A stretch of 64,000 nucleotides of DNA from Deltaproteobacteria bacterium (GTDB lineage Bacteria > Bdellovibrionota > UBA2394), in NCBI GenBank assembly GCA_017302715.1, contig JAFLCD010000002.1:131882-195881 (forward strand). The letters run 5' to 3'. Position numbers and translations under genes: made by a program. Under the pieces are notes generated by a model, which was not told the origin of the DNA, did not search any database, and was given only the letters and a program-made list of their open reading frames with translations. Shown piece by piece: positions 35,425 through 47,720 of the stretch; positions within the stretch are counted from its first letter, which is position 1; each line of letters begins with the position of its first letter.

Positions 35425-37056
35425 TCAGCGAAAGCGAATTCGACCAAAAAGACGCCTTAAAATCTGCTGGGTATGTGGAATTCCAAGTAGATAGGCCAAA
35501 CTAAAGTAAGAGACCGTGCCTAAAATAACGAGAGCGAGAAGAGCTCCGATTTTTTTAATCGAAATACCAACAAAGAGCCAAAAATCCGGACTGATTTGGG
35601 TAAGAGTGAGCGCTAAAATGGCTGCCATTCCCGCAGCCGCAAAAAACATTTTCAAAAAGATTAAAAATATTTTACCCCACGCAAAATCGGGGAAACGGCG
35701 ATAAGAAATAAAACAAAGAATTCCCAAATTTGCAAAAGACGAAATCGAAGTCGCAAAAGCAATTCCTGAAGCGCCGTAATCTTTATAGAGTGCCCATGCG
35801 GCAAGAAGATTAACGCCTAAAGCAATGAAGCCCGTGATTGCGGGAGTGAACGTATCTTTTTGCGCAAAGAAGAGTGGTAAAATAATTCTCATTCCCGAAA
35901 AAAATGGAAGCCCAAGTCCATAAAAAATCAAAGCTCGCGACGTAAGCTCTGCATCTTCAGGAGTGAATTTTCCAGATAAATAAAGTGTCGACACCAGGGG
36001 AAGAGAAAGCACAATCAATCCGAGCATCGAAGGCAGGGCTAAAGTTTGAACCGCTTCCATCGAAAATTCAAAAGACTCTGCTAAACCTTTTCGATTGCCA
36101 TCCGCAATTTGTCGACTGAACGTAGGAACAACAGCGGTGCCAACAGATGTCGCGATCAGCGAGACCGGCAGCTCAAGCAGCAAATCAGCATAAAAAAGAT
36201 GAGAAACTGCGCCGGGAATATCGCTCGCAAAATAGCGATTAACGATAATATTTAATTGATAAACGCCCATGCTAAAAATCGATGGCAACAAAAGAATGCC
36301 GAGCTCTTTTACGCGATAATCATTGGGCTGAAATTCAGCGCGGGGCATCGCGCGATATTTTTTCAACCAAGGCAGCTGAATAAGAGCCTGAAATAATCCT
36401 CCGACCAAAAGCGCTCCTGCAAAAACATAAATTCGATAATCTGAAGAAGCGGGCAACACATAGATCAGAGTCGCCGGTACTAAAATAATCACACTGATAT
36501 TGAGGAAGGCGGGACCCGCAGCGGAAATCGCGAACGAGCGAAATGTATTGAGAACGCCCATAAAAAAAGCCGACCATCCAATGAACAAAATAAAAGGAAA
36601 TAAAAATCGAGTGAGGCTGACGGTGAGCTCAAATTTTCCGGGGATTTTATTGAAATTATCGACATATAAGCTAACGATCCAATCCGCTCCCAAAATTCCG
36701 AGTAGAGTGATCCCCACTAAAAAAATCGTCAGCCAAATGAACGAATTCGAAATGAATTTTTGCCAAGGTTGTCGGATATTGGGATTGTCTGGATTAGTCG
36801 TGGGTTCTTTGAGGGATCTCGTCAGTAGCGCCACAATCGCCGGCGTAAGTGCGCCTTCACCAAAGAGGCGGCGAAGCGCATTGGGAATGGTAAACGCGGC
36901 AATAAAGGCATCGGCTACGAAGCCTGCACCAAAAAAATGGCTCAGAATCTGGTTACGAACAAGGCCAAGCAGCCGCGAAACCAGAGTAAAAAATGCCATA
37001 ATCCCCGAAGCTCGTCCGATTTCGCGCTTCTCAGAACTCATTTTTGATTGGTCCAT
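35425..37056 (-). CDS. murJ: lipid II flippase MurJ
   Basis: Protein of about 543 residues with 14 predicted membrane segments and the family pattern RASGIMAFFTLVSRLLGLVR at the start, then DAFIAAFTIPNALRRLFGEG. MurJ moves lipid II across the inner membrane for peptidoglycan synthesis. The start is uncertain: ATG at 37056 or at 37041 are both possible; the frame's first ATG at 37110 would lie past the rpsT start on the opposite strand. It heads a minus-strand series of seven genes to prfB. Confidence 0.9.
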   Translation of the reverse strand: MDQSKMSSEKREIGRASGIMAFFTLVSRLLGLVRNQILSHFFGAGFVADAFIAAFTIPNALRRLFGEGALTPAIVALLTRSLKEPTTNPDNPNIRQPWQKFISNSFIWLTIFLVGITLLGILGADWIVSLYVDNFNKIPGKFELTVSLTRFLFPFILFIGWSAFFMGVLNTFRSFAISAAGPAFLNISVIILVPATLIYVLPASSDYRIYVFAGALLVGGLFQALIQLPWLKKYRAMPRAEFQPNDYRVKELGILLLPSIFSMGVYQLNIIVNRYFASDIPGAVSHLFYADLLLELPVSLIATSVGTAVVPTFSRQIADGNRKGLAESFEFSMEAVQTLALPSMLGLIVLSLPLVSTLYLSGKFTPEDAELTSRALIFYGLGLPFFSGMRIILPLFFAQKDTFTPAITGFIALGVNLLAAWALYKDYGASGIAFATSISSFANLGILCFISYRRFPDFAWGKIFLIFLKMFFAAAGMAAILALTLTQISPDFWLFVGISIKKIGALLALVILGTVSYFSLAYLLGIPHTQQILRRLFGRIRFR

Positions 37057-37085
37057 TGACAGTTTCGAGGTGGAAAGACTAAAAA
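37056..37085 (+). promoter_or_regulatory. putative sigma-70 promoter of rpsT
   Basis: TTGACA (37056-37061), an 18-base spacer and TAAAAA (37080-37085), with the rpsT ATG nine bases further. The -35 box is perfect and the -10 box is weak. The same -35 to ATG distance of 39 bases occurs before rpmF, suggesting a shared short-leader design. Confidence 0.4.
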
Positions 37086-37094
37086 ACTTGGACC

Positions 37095-37352
37095 ATGGCA
37101 AATCACCCATCTGCAGAAAAACGTGCGCGACAAGCGATTAAAAGAAAAACCCGTAACAATAAAGTTCGTTCTCAAGTTCACACGGCTGAGCGAGCTGTTC
37201 GAGAAGCTAAAGATTCTAAAGGAGCTCAAGAGGCACTGAAGAAAGCTTTTCATACGATTCAAAAATCTCGCGGCGTCGTTCATCGCAATACGATCAGGCG
37301 AAAGATGGCACGATTGTCCAAAGCTGCGGCGCGGGTTTCAAAGGCCTCCTAA
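37095..37352 (+). CDS. rpsT: 30S ribosomal protein S20
   Basis: Protein of 85 residues starting MANHPSAEKRARQ and consisting of three long basic helices, typical of S20. It binds the 5' domain of 16S rRNA during early 30S assembly. It is divergent from murJ. The last 59 bases overlap the end of holA on the other strand. Only a weak GGA precedes the ATG, in line with a very short leader. Confidence 0.95.
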   Translation: MANHPSAEKRARQAIKRKTRNNKVRSQVHTAERAVREAKDSKGAQEALKKAFHTIQKSRGVVHRNTIRRKMARLSKAAARVSKAS

Positions 37353-38133
37353 ATTTCGCATAAACTTTCTTATCCGCGGCCTTACTGGCCACGGTCAGTT
37401 GAATCAAATCAAGAGTCAGTTTTCGGAGCACCCAAATATGGTCGGCTCCGGATTTCATTTCTAAATCAGCTTCGAGTAAGCGCTCAAAAAGTGAAGACCA
37501 ATGTTGGTTTGAGTGAGTCGGGCGCTTCATCCATTTTTGCAGTACAAAGCTATGCACTTTGAGAGTTGTTAAAATCTCATTTTCTTTCAGACGACTTTGC
37601 TGTGCGTGATGAATCAGTCTTCCGATTCTAAAATCTCGCGTAACCAATTGAAGTAAAGCGAGTGGATGTTGATCTGCTTTCAAAGCTTGCTCCAAAAATA
37701 AAATCGCCTGCGAAAGATTCGCCGAGTGAATCGAGTCGATCCATTTAAAACTTACTCTATCATCCACCATATTTTTAGATTCAGCCGATTCAAAAGTCCA
37801 AGTGTCGAGCTCAAGATCTTTAGGAAGTTTTTGTTCCGATTGAAAAATTAAAAAATGCGGACCTTTTTTAAAAGTTTCGAGAAGGCCCGGTAAATCTTTC
37901 ACCGCTTTGAGAGCTTTTTCGGCTTCTAAAATAATAATCGCTTTAGTTTGTTTGAAGAGAGTGAAGGTGTGAAACGAATCGACAACTTGCGACCATTGAA
38001 ACTCAGGCGCTTTCCACTTTTCGATCACCAGATTTTTTGGCCATTTTTTTTCGGAAGAAAGAGCGGACCACCAGTCGGTCCAGGGCGTTTCAGCAGAGAG
38101 TGTCGCCCACAAAATCGAATTCTCTTTGGTCAC
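37294..38133 (-). CDS. holA: DNA polymerase III delta subunit
   Basis: Protein of 279 residues with the HolA layout: an N-terminal AAA-like domain without a clear Walker A, a second helical domain and a C-terminal domain containing HPLALLQLVTRDFRIGRL (about 175-195), the best-conserved block. The delta subunit opens the beta clamp within the clamp loader. Overall similarity is weak by eye, as is usual for HolA. It overlaps the preceding membrane protein gene by four bases and rpsT by 59 bases tail-to-tail. Confidence 0.78.
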   Translation of the reverse strand: MTKENSILWATLSAETPWTDWWSALSSEKKWPKNLVIEKWKAPEFQWSQVVDSFHTFTLFKQTKAIIILEAEKALKAVKDLPGLLETFKKGPHFLIFQSEQKLPKDLELDTWTFESAESKNMVDDRVSFKWIDSIHSANLSQAILFLEQALKADQHPLALLQLVTRDFRIGRLIHHAQQSRLKENEILTTLKVHSFVLQKWMKRPTHSNQHWSSLFERLLEADLEMKSGADHIWVLRKLTLDLIQLTVASKAADKKVYAKFRRPLKPAPQLWTIVPSFA

Positions 38134-39302
38134 ACTCGAGGATCTCCTTCTTTGAGCGCTTGGTCGATAGAAGATGTATCAAAAATAGGAATTTCTTCTG
38201 TGAGATCTGTAGGCGCAGTCAAAACTTCTTGCAAAACTTCATCGAATGAGGTCGCCGTGCCTAACGGTTGAAGTGTTGGAGCTGGGGTCGGCTGAGCTGC
38301 AGTGGGCGCTGGTTGTGGCGCAGCGGTTTGCGTTGGAGGAATCTCAATATTTTCTGGCCGCGCGATGGCTTCTGTTTTGTTTAATTCTTCAGCAACTTTT
38401 TCTTTTTCTTGCTCTTCTTTAGCGAGCTCAGCTGTTACAGCGACTTCGGCGTTCGCAATCATTTTAGAAATTTCATCGGATTCTTTTTCGCTGACATCCG
38501 TAGTTGCGAGAGGTTCTAAAACTTCTGTGTTCTCCGTGAATGCTGCTACTTCGGCAGGTGTTTGAGCTGGTGGAATTTCTACGGTCGCAGCGGGAGCAAC
38601 TTCAGGTGTTGCAGGTTTAGCTTCAGCAGCTGGTGCCGGCATTTCTGGTGGAGGTGGTGGTTCAAATTCTGCAGCGGCTGGCGCGTCAGCGGCCGCTGCT
38701 GAATTCTCAGGTGCGGCTGCGGTCGCAGGTGTTGGCGTTGAAGTGGCGCCAAGTGGGGTGGCCGTTTTTGCTCCAGATGTTGGAGCTCCAGGTTTTGCAG
38801 CCGTTGAAGCAGCTGGTGTTGCAGGTGCCGAAGTACTTGCAGCTTTCGCCGCAGGCGTTGCTGTCTTCGCAGCTGCAGGTGCGGCCGCACTCGAACTCGA
38901 AGGAGTTGCTTCAGCTGGTGCCGCCGGTGTTGCACTCGCAGCAGGTGCACTTGCCGCTGCCGCCTCTTTTTTCGATTGAAGTGCAGCCGCAGCTTCCGCT
39001 TTTACTTTTTCTTTTCTTTCAAACTTTTCGAGCGAGTACGCTCTCCACGCGCTTAAAATTTTTGAAATTTGTGGAAGCAAAAGTGTTCCCAAAAATAAAG
39101 TCAGCGCCAATAAATTTAAACCGAGCAATGCCCAGACCGAAGAGTTGAACCAATTGGTAAGTTTATTTGGATCTAAAACTTCTGGAGATTTGAGAACTTC
39201 GGCGACGGGGAGTTTTTTGGCCGCAGTCGACGACGCCCAGAGATTCACTTGATGAATCCAAACGTTAACCCCAACAAAAACGCTTAAAAACACTCTAAAC
39301 AT
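38130..39302 (-). CDS. Ala/Pro-rich membrane protein of unknown function
   Basis: Protein of 390 residues. A signal-like hydrophobic start (1-25) and a membrane segment (about 52-80) are followed by a coiled, charged stretch and then about 160 residues of Ala/Pro/Ser/Thr low complexity, which must be unstructured. The C-terminal 120 residues are acidic and end in a short predicted helix region. A TonB/TolA-like periplasmic spacer or FimV-like scaffold are possible comparisons, but no domain supports either. The low complexity creates long false open frames on the other strand. Confidence 0.65.
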   Translation of the reverse strand: MFRVFLSVFVGVNVWIHQVNLWASSTAAKKLPVAEVLKSPEVLDPNKLTNWFNSSVWALLGLNLLALTLFLGTLLLPQISKILSAWRAYSLEKFERKEKVKAEAAAALQSKKEAAAASAPAASATPAAPAEATPSSSSAAAPAAAKTATPAAKAASTSAPATPAASTAAKPGAPTSGAKTATPLGATSTPTPATAAAPENSAAAADAPAAAEFEPPPPPEMPAPAAEAKPATPEVAPAATVEIPPAQTPAEVAAFTENTEVLEPLATTDVSEKESDEISKMIANAEVAVTAELAKEEQEKEKVAEELNKTEAIARPENIEIPPTQTAAPQPAPTAAQPTPAPTLQPLGTATSFDEVLQEVLTAPTDLTEEIPIFDTSSIDQALKEGDPRV

Positions 39303-39415
39303 AAAATTATTCGACCTACCCCCAAAAGAGCAATAAAGAAGGCGTGCTCGGCACCACTCTTTATATTATAAATCAATTTCATTCAGACTTTTAAGATGAC
39401 GAAGGTAGGTGATAG

Positions 39416-42420
<3,005 letters not shown>

Positions 42421-45400
42421 TTATTTTCCGGTTCCTGAAATTTTTCCAAGCACACGGCGAATCCAAAGTCTAAAATCATCGATGGTGGAGAACGCAGCCG
42501 GAATCACAACCAAAGTTAACAAAGTAGAGCTAATGAGTCCGCCGATGATCGCGATACCCATGCTAGTTCTCTGACGAGAAGCTTCGTTAAGTCCAATCGC
42601 GACAGGAAGCATACCTGCGATCAGTGCAACGGTGGTCATCAAGATCGGACGAAGCCGAGTGCGTCCGGCCGTAACGAGTGCCGTCATTCGATCTTTTCCT
42701 TCGCCGATCATTTGGTTTGCGTAATCGACGAGTAAGATGGAATTTTTTGTGGCGACCCCAAGAAGCATAATACATCCGATCATCGAAAAAATATTGAGCG
42801 ATTTGCCCATCACAAAAAGTGCGTAGAACGCACCACAAGCGGCAAGCGGAATCACAAGCATGATCGTAAACGGAGTGATGAAAGATTCGTAGAGACTTGC
42901 GAGCACAAGATAAATAAATAAAATCGCAAGAGCCGCAGCGATCAGCATGCTCTCCATTAGATTTTTAAAATCTTCGGCTTGTCCGATGAATTCATATTTT
43001 ACGCCTTCAGGAAGTTTTAAATCTCCAGATGCAAACATTTCTTGAACATCTTGCATCGCTCGCCCCATTCCTGGGCCATCGGCCGAGATATCGGCAGAAA
43101 TTTGTACGTAACGTCCGCGATCTTGTCGGTTGATATTCGCAGGCCCTTTGGCTTCAACGCCTTCACTTACGTCTGAAAGTTTGACGAGGTAGCCGTTGAT
43201 ATTTGGAATAAAAGTTTGCGAAAAGTTTTGCTGAAGATTTCTTTGATCTTCTTGCAAACGAACGCGCACATCATATTCTTTTCCGCTCTCTCTAAATCTT
43301 GCCGGAGTGATGCCCTCGATCTGAGTACGAAGTTCGGCTCCTAAAATTTCGGAGGAAACTCCAAGTTTTTCAGATTTTTGTTTGTTGAACGCGACCTGAA
43401 ACTCTGGTTTTCCGGGTCGAAAACTGATGTCGACGTCTTTGAGCGCAGGATTTGCTTTTAGTTTTTGCATCGTCGCTACTGCGATTTTTTCAAGCTGATC
43501 TAAGTCGTAGCCCGAGATATTGAGATTGAAAGGGCGTTGTCCTCCAGCGACGAGGTCGATATCTTGCACTCGAGGGTTTGCAAAAGCAAAAGGCTGAAAA
43601 TCTTTTCTTAAAAGGTCTTTAAAATCTGAAGTATTTATTTTTCTTTTCTTAGCCGGCACAAGTTGAACAAAAAATTTGGCTTCGTTTGCAGGGCCTTTTG
43701 CAGAGCCTACGGTGAGAACGGTGCGTTCGACTTCGGGATATTTTTTTGTGATGGCTTCAAGTTGTTTGGCGACTTCTTCAGTGGCATCTAAATTTTTTCC
43801 TGGAGGAAGATCGAGGCGAACTTCAAATTCTCCGAAATCTTGTGGCGGCAAGAAAGTTTTAGGAACAAATTTCAAAATGAATCCGCTGCCTAAAACAATG
43901 ACGACGACACAGCCCAAAATGATGACAGGGTTTTTAATCGAAAATCTTAAAACAGTTTCGTAGTGGTGCTCTAAAAATTTTTGAAAGTTATCGACAGCGG
44001 TGATTGCTCTTCCAATCGTTAAATCCCAGAGGGATTTTTTTGCTTTGGGATCTTTGTGGGTGGGTGTTGCAAGATAAGCTGAGAGCATCGGAGCCATCGT
44101 AAGGGCATCGATCAAACTGATGATCATGGCAAAACAGATTGTTAGCCCAAACTCTCTAAAAAATTGACCGACAATTCCGCTTAAAAAAGAAACCGGCCCA
44201 AAGACTGCGAGTACAGTAGCCGTCGTCGCGATAACAGCGAGAGTGACTTCGGATGTTCCAACCAGAGCTGCTTGCCGAGGAGGCAAGCCTAGTTCGATAT
44301 GCCTAAAAATATTTTCACGAACCACGATGGCGTCGTCGATCAAAAGTCCAACCGCTAAGCTGAGCGCCAAGAGAGTCATAATGTTGATCGTAAATCCTGC
44401 AAAGTACATCAGGATGAATGCTCCAAGCAGAGAGTTCGGAAGCGCAAGTCCCGTAATAAAAGTAGAGCGCAAATTTCCTAAGAAAAATAAAACGACCACA
44501 AGTGTAAGAATGATTCCAAGCAAAATGGATTCTTCGACATCGTCGACGTTATTTTGAATAAACTTCGAAGTATCGTAGACGAGCCCGATATGAGCCTTGT
44601 TCGGATTGGATTGATATTCTTGATTCAAAGCCGCCATTTTTTTCTTAATTTCTTTGGCGACGGCAATCGTGTTCGCTCCTGATTGACGATAGACGTTAAT
44701 AAACAAGGCTTTCGATCCGTTGACGAAGGCTCGAGATTTTTCGTCTTGAAGTCCATCGACCACTTTGCCGACGTCTTTAACGGTCACAGGAACATCATTG
44801 CCAAAAAAATTGACGATGACGTTTTCGATATCTTTAGGAGATTGAAATTCTCCGAGACTTCGAAAACTCATTTCAGATTTTTGAGAGTCGATTTTTCCGA
44901 TGGGAATATTTTGTCCTGCAGATCCGATTCTCTGAGCGACCATATTGGCTGAGACTTCGTAAGCTTTAAGTTTTTTTCGATCGAGCTCAGCGCGAATTTC
45001 TCTTTTCCTTCCGCCTTCAATTTCAACCAATCCGACCTGATTGATCTGCTCGAACTTAGGTTTTAAAATTTCATTGGCGAGATCGTAGAGCTGACCTTCA
45101 GGTAAATTTGCCGTCAGTGCTAAAATCACAATCGGTTGATCGGCGGGATCGATCCTACGAATCACGGGCTCATCGATATCCTTTGGTAATTTGGATCGTG
45201 CAGAAGAAACACGATCGCGAATCTGTTGTTCTGCATCTCGAATAGGAGTTTCGAGTGTGAACTCAGCGACGACTTGGCTTAAGCCCTCTCGATTGATCGA
45301 GCGAACGGTTTTGATTCCAGCGACCGTGCTGATTTCTTCTTCGAGAGGTTTTGAAATTAAAGTTTCAATTTCATTGGGACTTGCTCCGGGATAAACCGTC

Positions 45401-45543
45401 TGAATAAAAACGACGGGAAAACTTACGTTCGGAAATAAATCGACGCCAAGTTTTAAGAGTGAAAGCCCGCCGATCGCAAGCATCAAGATGAATGCGCAGG
45501 TGATAAAAATCGGGCGCTTGATAGATAGTTCAGGTAAATTCAT
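42421..45543 (-). CDS. RND efflux transporter, HAE1 (AcrB-like)
   Basis: Protein of 1040 residues with twelve membrane helices and two large periplasmic loops. The proton-relay Asp pair is seen in LLIDDAIVVREN (near 402) and the Lys in ATKNSILLVDYAN (near 933). It exports hydrophobic compounds through a TolC-like duct using proton force. It overlaps the TolC-like gene by four bases. No membrane fusion protein gene is present in this operon, which is unusual for an AcrB-type pump. Confidence 0.92.
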   Translation of the reverse strand: MNLPELSIKRPIFITCAFILMLAIGGLSLLKLGVDLFPNVSFPVVFIQTVYPGASPNEIETLISKPLEEEISTVAGIKTVRSINREGLSQVVAEFTLETPIRDAEQQIRDRVSSARSKLPKDIDEPVIRRIDPADQPIVILALTANLPEGQLYDLANEILKPKFEQINQVGLVEIEGGRKREIRAELDRKKLKAYEVSANMVAQRIGSAGQNIPIGKIDSQKSEMSFRSLGEFQSPKDIENVIVNFFGNDVPVTVKDVGKVVDGLQDEKSRAFVNGSKALFINVYRQSGANTIAVAKEIKKKMAALNQEYQSNPNKAHIGLVYDTSKFIQNNVDDVEESILLGIILTLVVVLFFLGNLRSTFITGLALPNSLLGAFILMYFAGFTINIMTLLALSLAVGLLIDDAIVVRENIFRHIELGLPPRQAALVGTSEVTLAVIATTATVLAVFGPVSFLSGIVGQFFREFGLTICFAMIISLIDALTMAPMLSAYLATPTHKDPKAKKSLWDLTIGRAITAVDNFQKFLEHHYETVLRFSIKNPVIILGCVVVIVLGSGFILKFVPKTFLPPQDFGEFEVRLDLPPGKNLDATEEVAKQLEAITKKYPEVERTVLTVGSAKGPANEAKFFVQLVPAKKRKINTSDFKDLLRKDFQPFAFANPRVQDIDLVAGGQRPFNLNISGYDLDQLEKIAVATMQKLKANPALKDVDISFRPGKPEFQVAFNKQKSEKLGVSSEILGAELRTQIEGITPARFRESGKEYDVRVRLQEDQRNLQQNFSQTFIPNINGYLVKLSDVSEGVEAKGPANINRQDRGRYVQISADISADGPGMGRAMQDVQEMFASGDLKLPEGVKYEFIGQAEDFKNLMESMLIAAALAILFIYLVLASLYESFITPFTIMLVIPLAACGAFYALFVMGKSLNIFSMIGCIMLLGVATKNSILLVDYANQMIGEGKDRMTALVTAGRTRLRPILMTTVALIAGMLPVAIGLNEASRQRTSMGIAIIGGLISSTLLTLVVIPAAFSTIDDFRLWIRRVLGKISGTGK

Positions 45544-46988
45544 GGGTTCACTTCTCCTTGAGTGCTGGCAGAACTAAAATTTGAAAATGTTTTAAGCTGT
45601 GCGTAAGTCGTCAATAAATCGAATTCAGTTTTTGCAAGATTGAGGCTCGCGAATTCATAATCCTGTTCAAAAACTAAAACTTGATAGGTGGTAGAGCGTC
45701 CTCGATGAAGTCGCTCTTGCTCATAGACAGATTTTTCTCTCTGCGCACTTTCAAGTTCTCGGGCGATGGTGAGTTGCTTTTTTAATTCTACAAATTTTTC
45801 AGAAAGATCTCTCCACTCCTGCTCTTGTTCAAAAAACTTTCTTTGATAATCGAGCTCTGCCGCTTTTCTTTCTTTATGAGCGCCCGCTCGAATATCTTTT
45901 TGCGCCCAAAAATCGAGAGGAAGAACCAAATTTACTCCGACAGCATACGTATTGTGATTGGTTTTAAAAGATTGGCTAAAGGCTTCGTCCATTTCGGAAT
46001 TTCGAGAGTGAAGCTCAATCGATCCTGTCGCATCGAGAGAGGGGCGAGATTTGTTTAAGGTTTGATCTGCTTGAGCCGTTTGAGATCGCTTGCGCTGTTC
46101 GGCAGCGAGCAGATCTTCTCTTCGAGATGCGCGCACAGGAATTTGAAGAGAAGAAAGTGCTTCTCCATTTAGACCGGAGAGCTTTTCTTTTACTTCGGAA
46201 CTTTCAACTCCTCGAAAGGTATTGAAACTCAAAGCGGCAGCACGCTGTTCATCTTGAGCTTGCTGAGTTTCAAATTGGCGTGTTCGGTAGGCGGCATCAC
46301 CTTGTAAAAAATCGGAGCGATCGGCCAAATGATTATCCATTCGATTCTTGCTCCAGGTTCTGATTTTTTTAGCTCTCTCCAAAGTTTGCTCACGAATGGT
46401 AAGAATGCGAGTAGAAATAAAATATTTCCAATAAGTCGCTTCAGCCGCTGCCAAAATTTGTTTCAGCTTAAATTGCTCTATAAAACTTAGTTCTAAAAAT
46501 TGAGCTTCGGCGGCTCTGACCATCGCGCGAGTTTCAGAGCCGAAGAAATTTTTCCAAAGCGATTGAGAAACTTCAATGGTCGGAGAAGCATCGTAATATT
46601 TAGGTTGAGAAATCAAACTCGGACTTGTTCCTTCAAGTGTCGTGTGACTGAGTTCGTAAGTAACCTTGGCTTGAGTTCCAGTTGAAAATAATTTTGAAAG
46701 CCCGAGTGTGTTTGCAAAAACTTTTGTCTTTGAACCCATCGAGGCTGGATTAAGAGTGGGGCGGCCGTCGTTATACCACTGTGATTTTGCCAAAAGCTGC
46801 GGTGAAAGCATAAATCTGCCGAGCTTTGATTCTTGAAACGCGGCTTTGGCTCGCATCTCTGAAGCTGCAAATCCAAGATGAGAGGTTCTTACTTGTTCTA
46901 GATAGTCTACGAGTGAAAGATTTGTTTTCTCTGCGGCGAATGCGGAAAAAGAAAATGTAAAGCTTAAGGTAAAAATAAAAAATTTCAT
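45540..46988 (-). CDS. TolC-like outer membrane efflux protein
   Basis: Protein of 482 residues with a signal peptide ending in AFAAE and two long-helix repeats (about residues 150-270 and 370-460), the outer membrane efflux protein (OEP) pattern. It would form the trimeric outer-membrane channel for the RND pump downstream. It overlaps the TetR gene by four bases and the pump gene by four bases, so all three are translated together. Confidence 0.82.
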   Translation of the reverse strand: MKFFIFTLSFTFSFSAFAAEKTNLSLVDYLEQVRTSHLGFAASEMRAKAAFQESKLGRFMLSPQLLAKSQWYNDGRPTLNPASMGSKTKVFANTLGLSKLFSTGTQAKVTYELSHTTLEGTSPSLISQPKYYDASPTIEVSQSLWKNFFGSETRAMVRAAEAQFLELSFIEQFKLKQILAAAEATYWKYFISTRILTIREQTLERAKKIRTWSKNRMDNHLADRSDFLQGDAAYRTRQFETQQAQDEQRAAALSFNTFRGVESSEVKEKLSGLNGEALSSLQIPVRASRREDLLAAEQRKRSQTAQADQTLNKSRPSLDATGSIELHSRNSEMDEAFSQSFKTNHNTYAVGVNLVLPLDFWAQKDIRAGAHKERKAAELDYQRKFFEQEQEWRDLSEKFVELKKQLTIARELESAQREKSVYEQERLHRGRSTTYQVLVFEQDYEFASLNLAKTEFDLLTTYAQLKTFSNFSSASTQGEVNP

Positions 46989-47626
46989 TTTTTACATCCT
47001 TCAAAAAAGTTTTGTAGAAGTTGTTGAGTGACGAGGGTTCGATAATTTTTGTCCGAAATGCTTTTATCGAAATACTTTTTCGTTGTCGGATCGTTGCGAA
47101 TCAAATGCATCAGCGATCCAAAGAAAAGTTGTGCTGAGATAAAGGGATCTAAGTCGGCGCGCAAAAACCCGTTGGCTTGCGCCTGTTTTAAAAATTCGAG
47201 CAGGGTTTCAAAAACTTTAAGAAAAGTTTGTTTAAAAATATCGGGAGCGATCGTAAATGCATTTTCACATTCGCGATGAACGATTTTGGGAAGATAAGGC
47301 TCTTCAATATGAAAATTAAAAATCTCTTCGACGAACATCTCGAGGCGAACTCGCACTTCATCAAAAGTTTCTGGAGATTTAAAAAGTCTTTGAGTTGCTT
47401 CAAGGCGCTTTTGACCAAATTCACTGAGAACAGTTCGAAACAGTCCTTCTTTCCCATCGAAGTAGTAGCTAACGAGGCTGAGGTTTACACCGGCTTCATC
47501 CGCTAGCTCGCGAACGGTAGTTCCATCGAGGCCTTTTTCAGCAAAAAGCTTTTTAGCGGCTTCTAGGAGCAGCCTCTTCGACTTGTCCGAAGCTTCTGGG
47601 CTTTGCTCTAATTCTGATTTCCCCAT
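46985..47626 (-). CDS. TetR-family transcriptional regulator
   Basis: Protein of 213 residues. Residues about 20-65 form the TetR helix-turn-helix (GTTVRELADEAGVNLSLVSYY), and the rest is an all-helical ligand-binding domain with the FGSLMHLIRNDP segment. It heads the efflux operon and probably represses it, with a pump substrate as inducer. Two identical palindromes at 47680-47717 in the promoter region are its likely operators. Confidence 0.9.
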   Translation of the reverse strand: MGKSELEQSPEASDKSKRLLLEAAKKLFAEKGLDGTTVRELADEAGVNLSLVSYYFDGKEGLFRTVLSEFGQKRLEATQRLFKSPETFDEVRVRLEMFVEEIFNFHIEEPYLPKIVHRECENAFTIAPDIFKQTFLKVFETLLEFLKQAQANGFLRADLDPFISAQLFFGSLMHLIRNDPTTKKYFDKSISDKNYRTLVTQQLLQNFFEGCKK

Positions 47627-47679
47627 CCCTTTTTTATAATAAACTTTTATTTGAAAAAATAAAACAAACGTTTAAATGC

Positions 47680-47717
47680 GTAAAAATTACCTATTTTGCG
47701 TACCGTGTAAAAATTAC
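47680..47717 (-). promoter_or_regulatory. two GTAAAAATTAC palindromes, likely TetR operators
   Basis: The 11-base palindrome GTAA-AAA-TTAC occurs twice, at 47680-47690 and 47707-47717, 27 bases centre to centre. They lie 54-91 bases upstream of the TetR start, in an AT-rich promoter region. Their identity and position fit operators for the adjacent regulator; a spacing near 2.5 helical turns would let two dimers bind on different faces. Confidence 0.55.
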
Positions 47718-47720
47718 ATT

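Noticed and set aside
36500-37141. 213-residue plus-strand open frame opposite murJ
   Set aside because: It lies fully antisense to the well-conserved N-terminal part of murJ and over the rpsT start; composition is Lys/Ser-rich without any motif.
38579-39148. Long open frames on both strands within the Ala/Pro-rich gene
   Set aside because: They arise from GC-rich low-complexity codons; the products are Leu/Gln/His- or Ala/Gly-biased with no domain, and the minus-strand gene has a signal, membrane segment and coupled neighbour.
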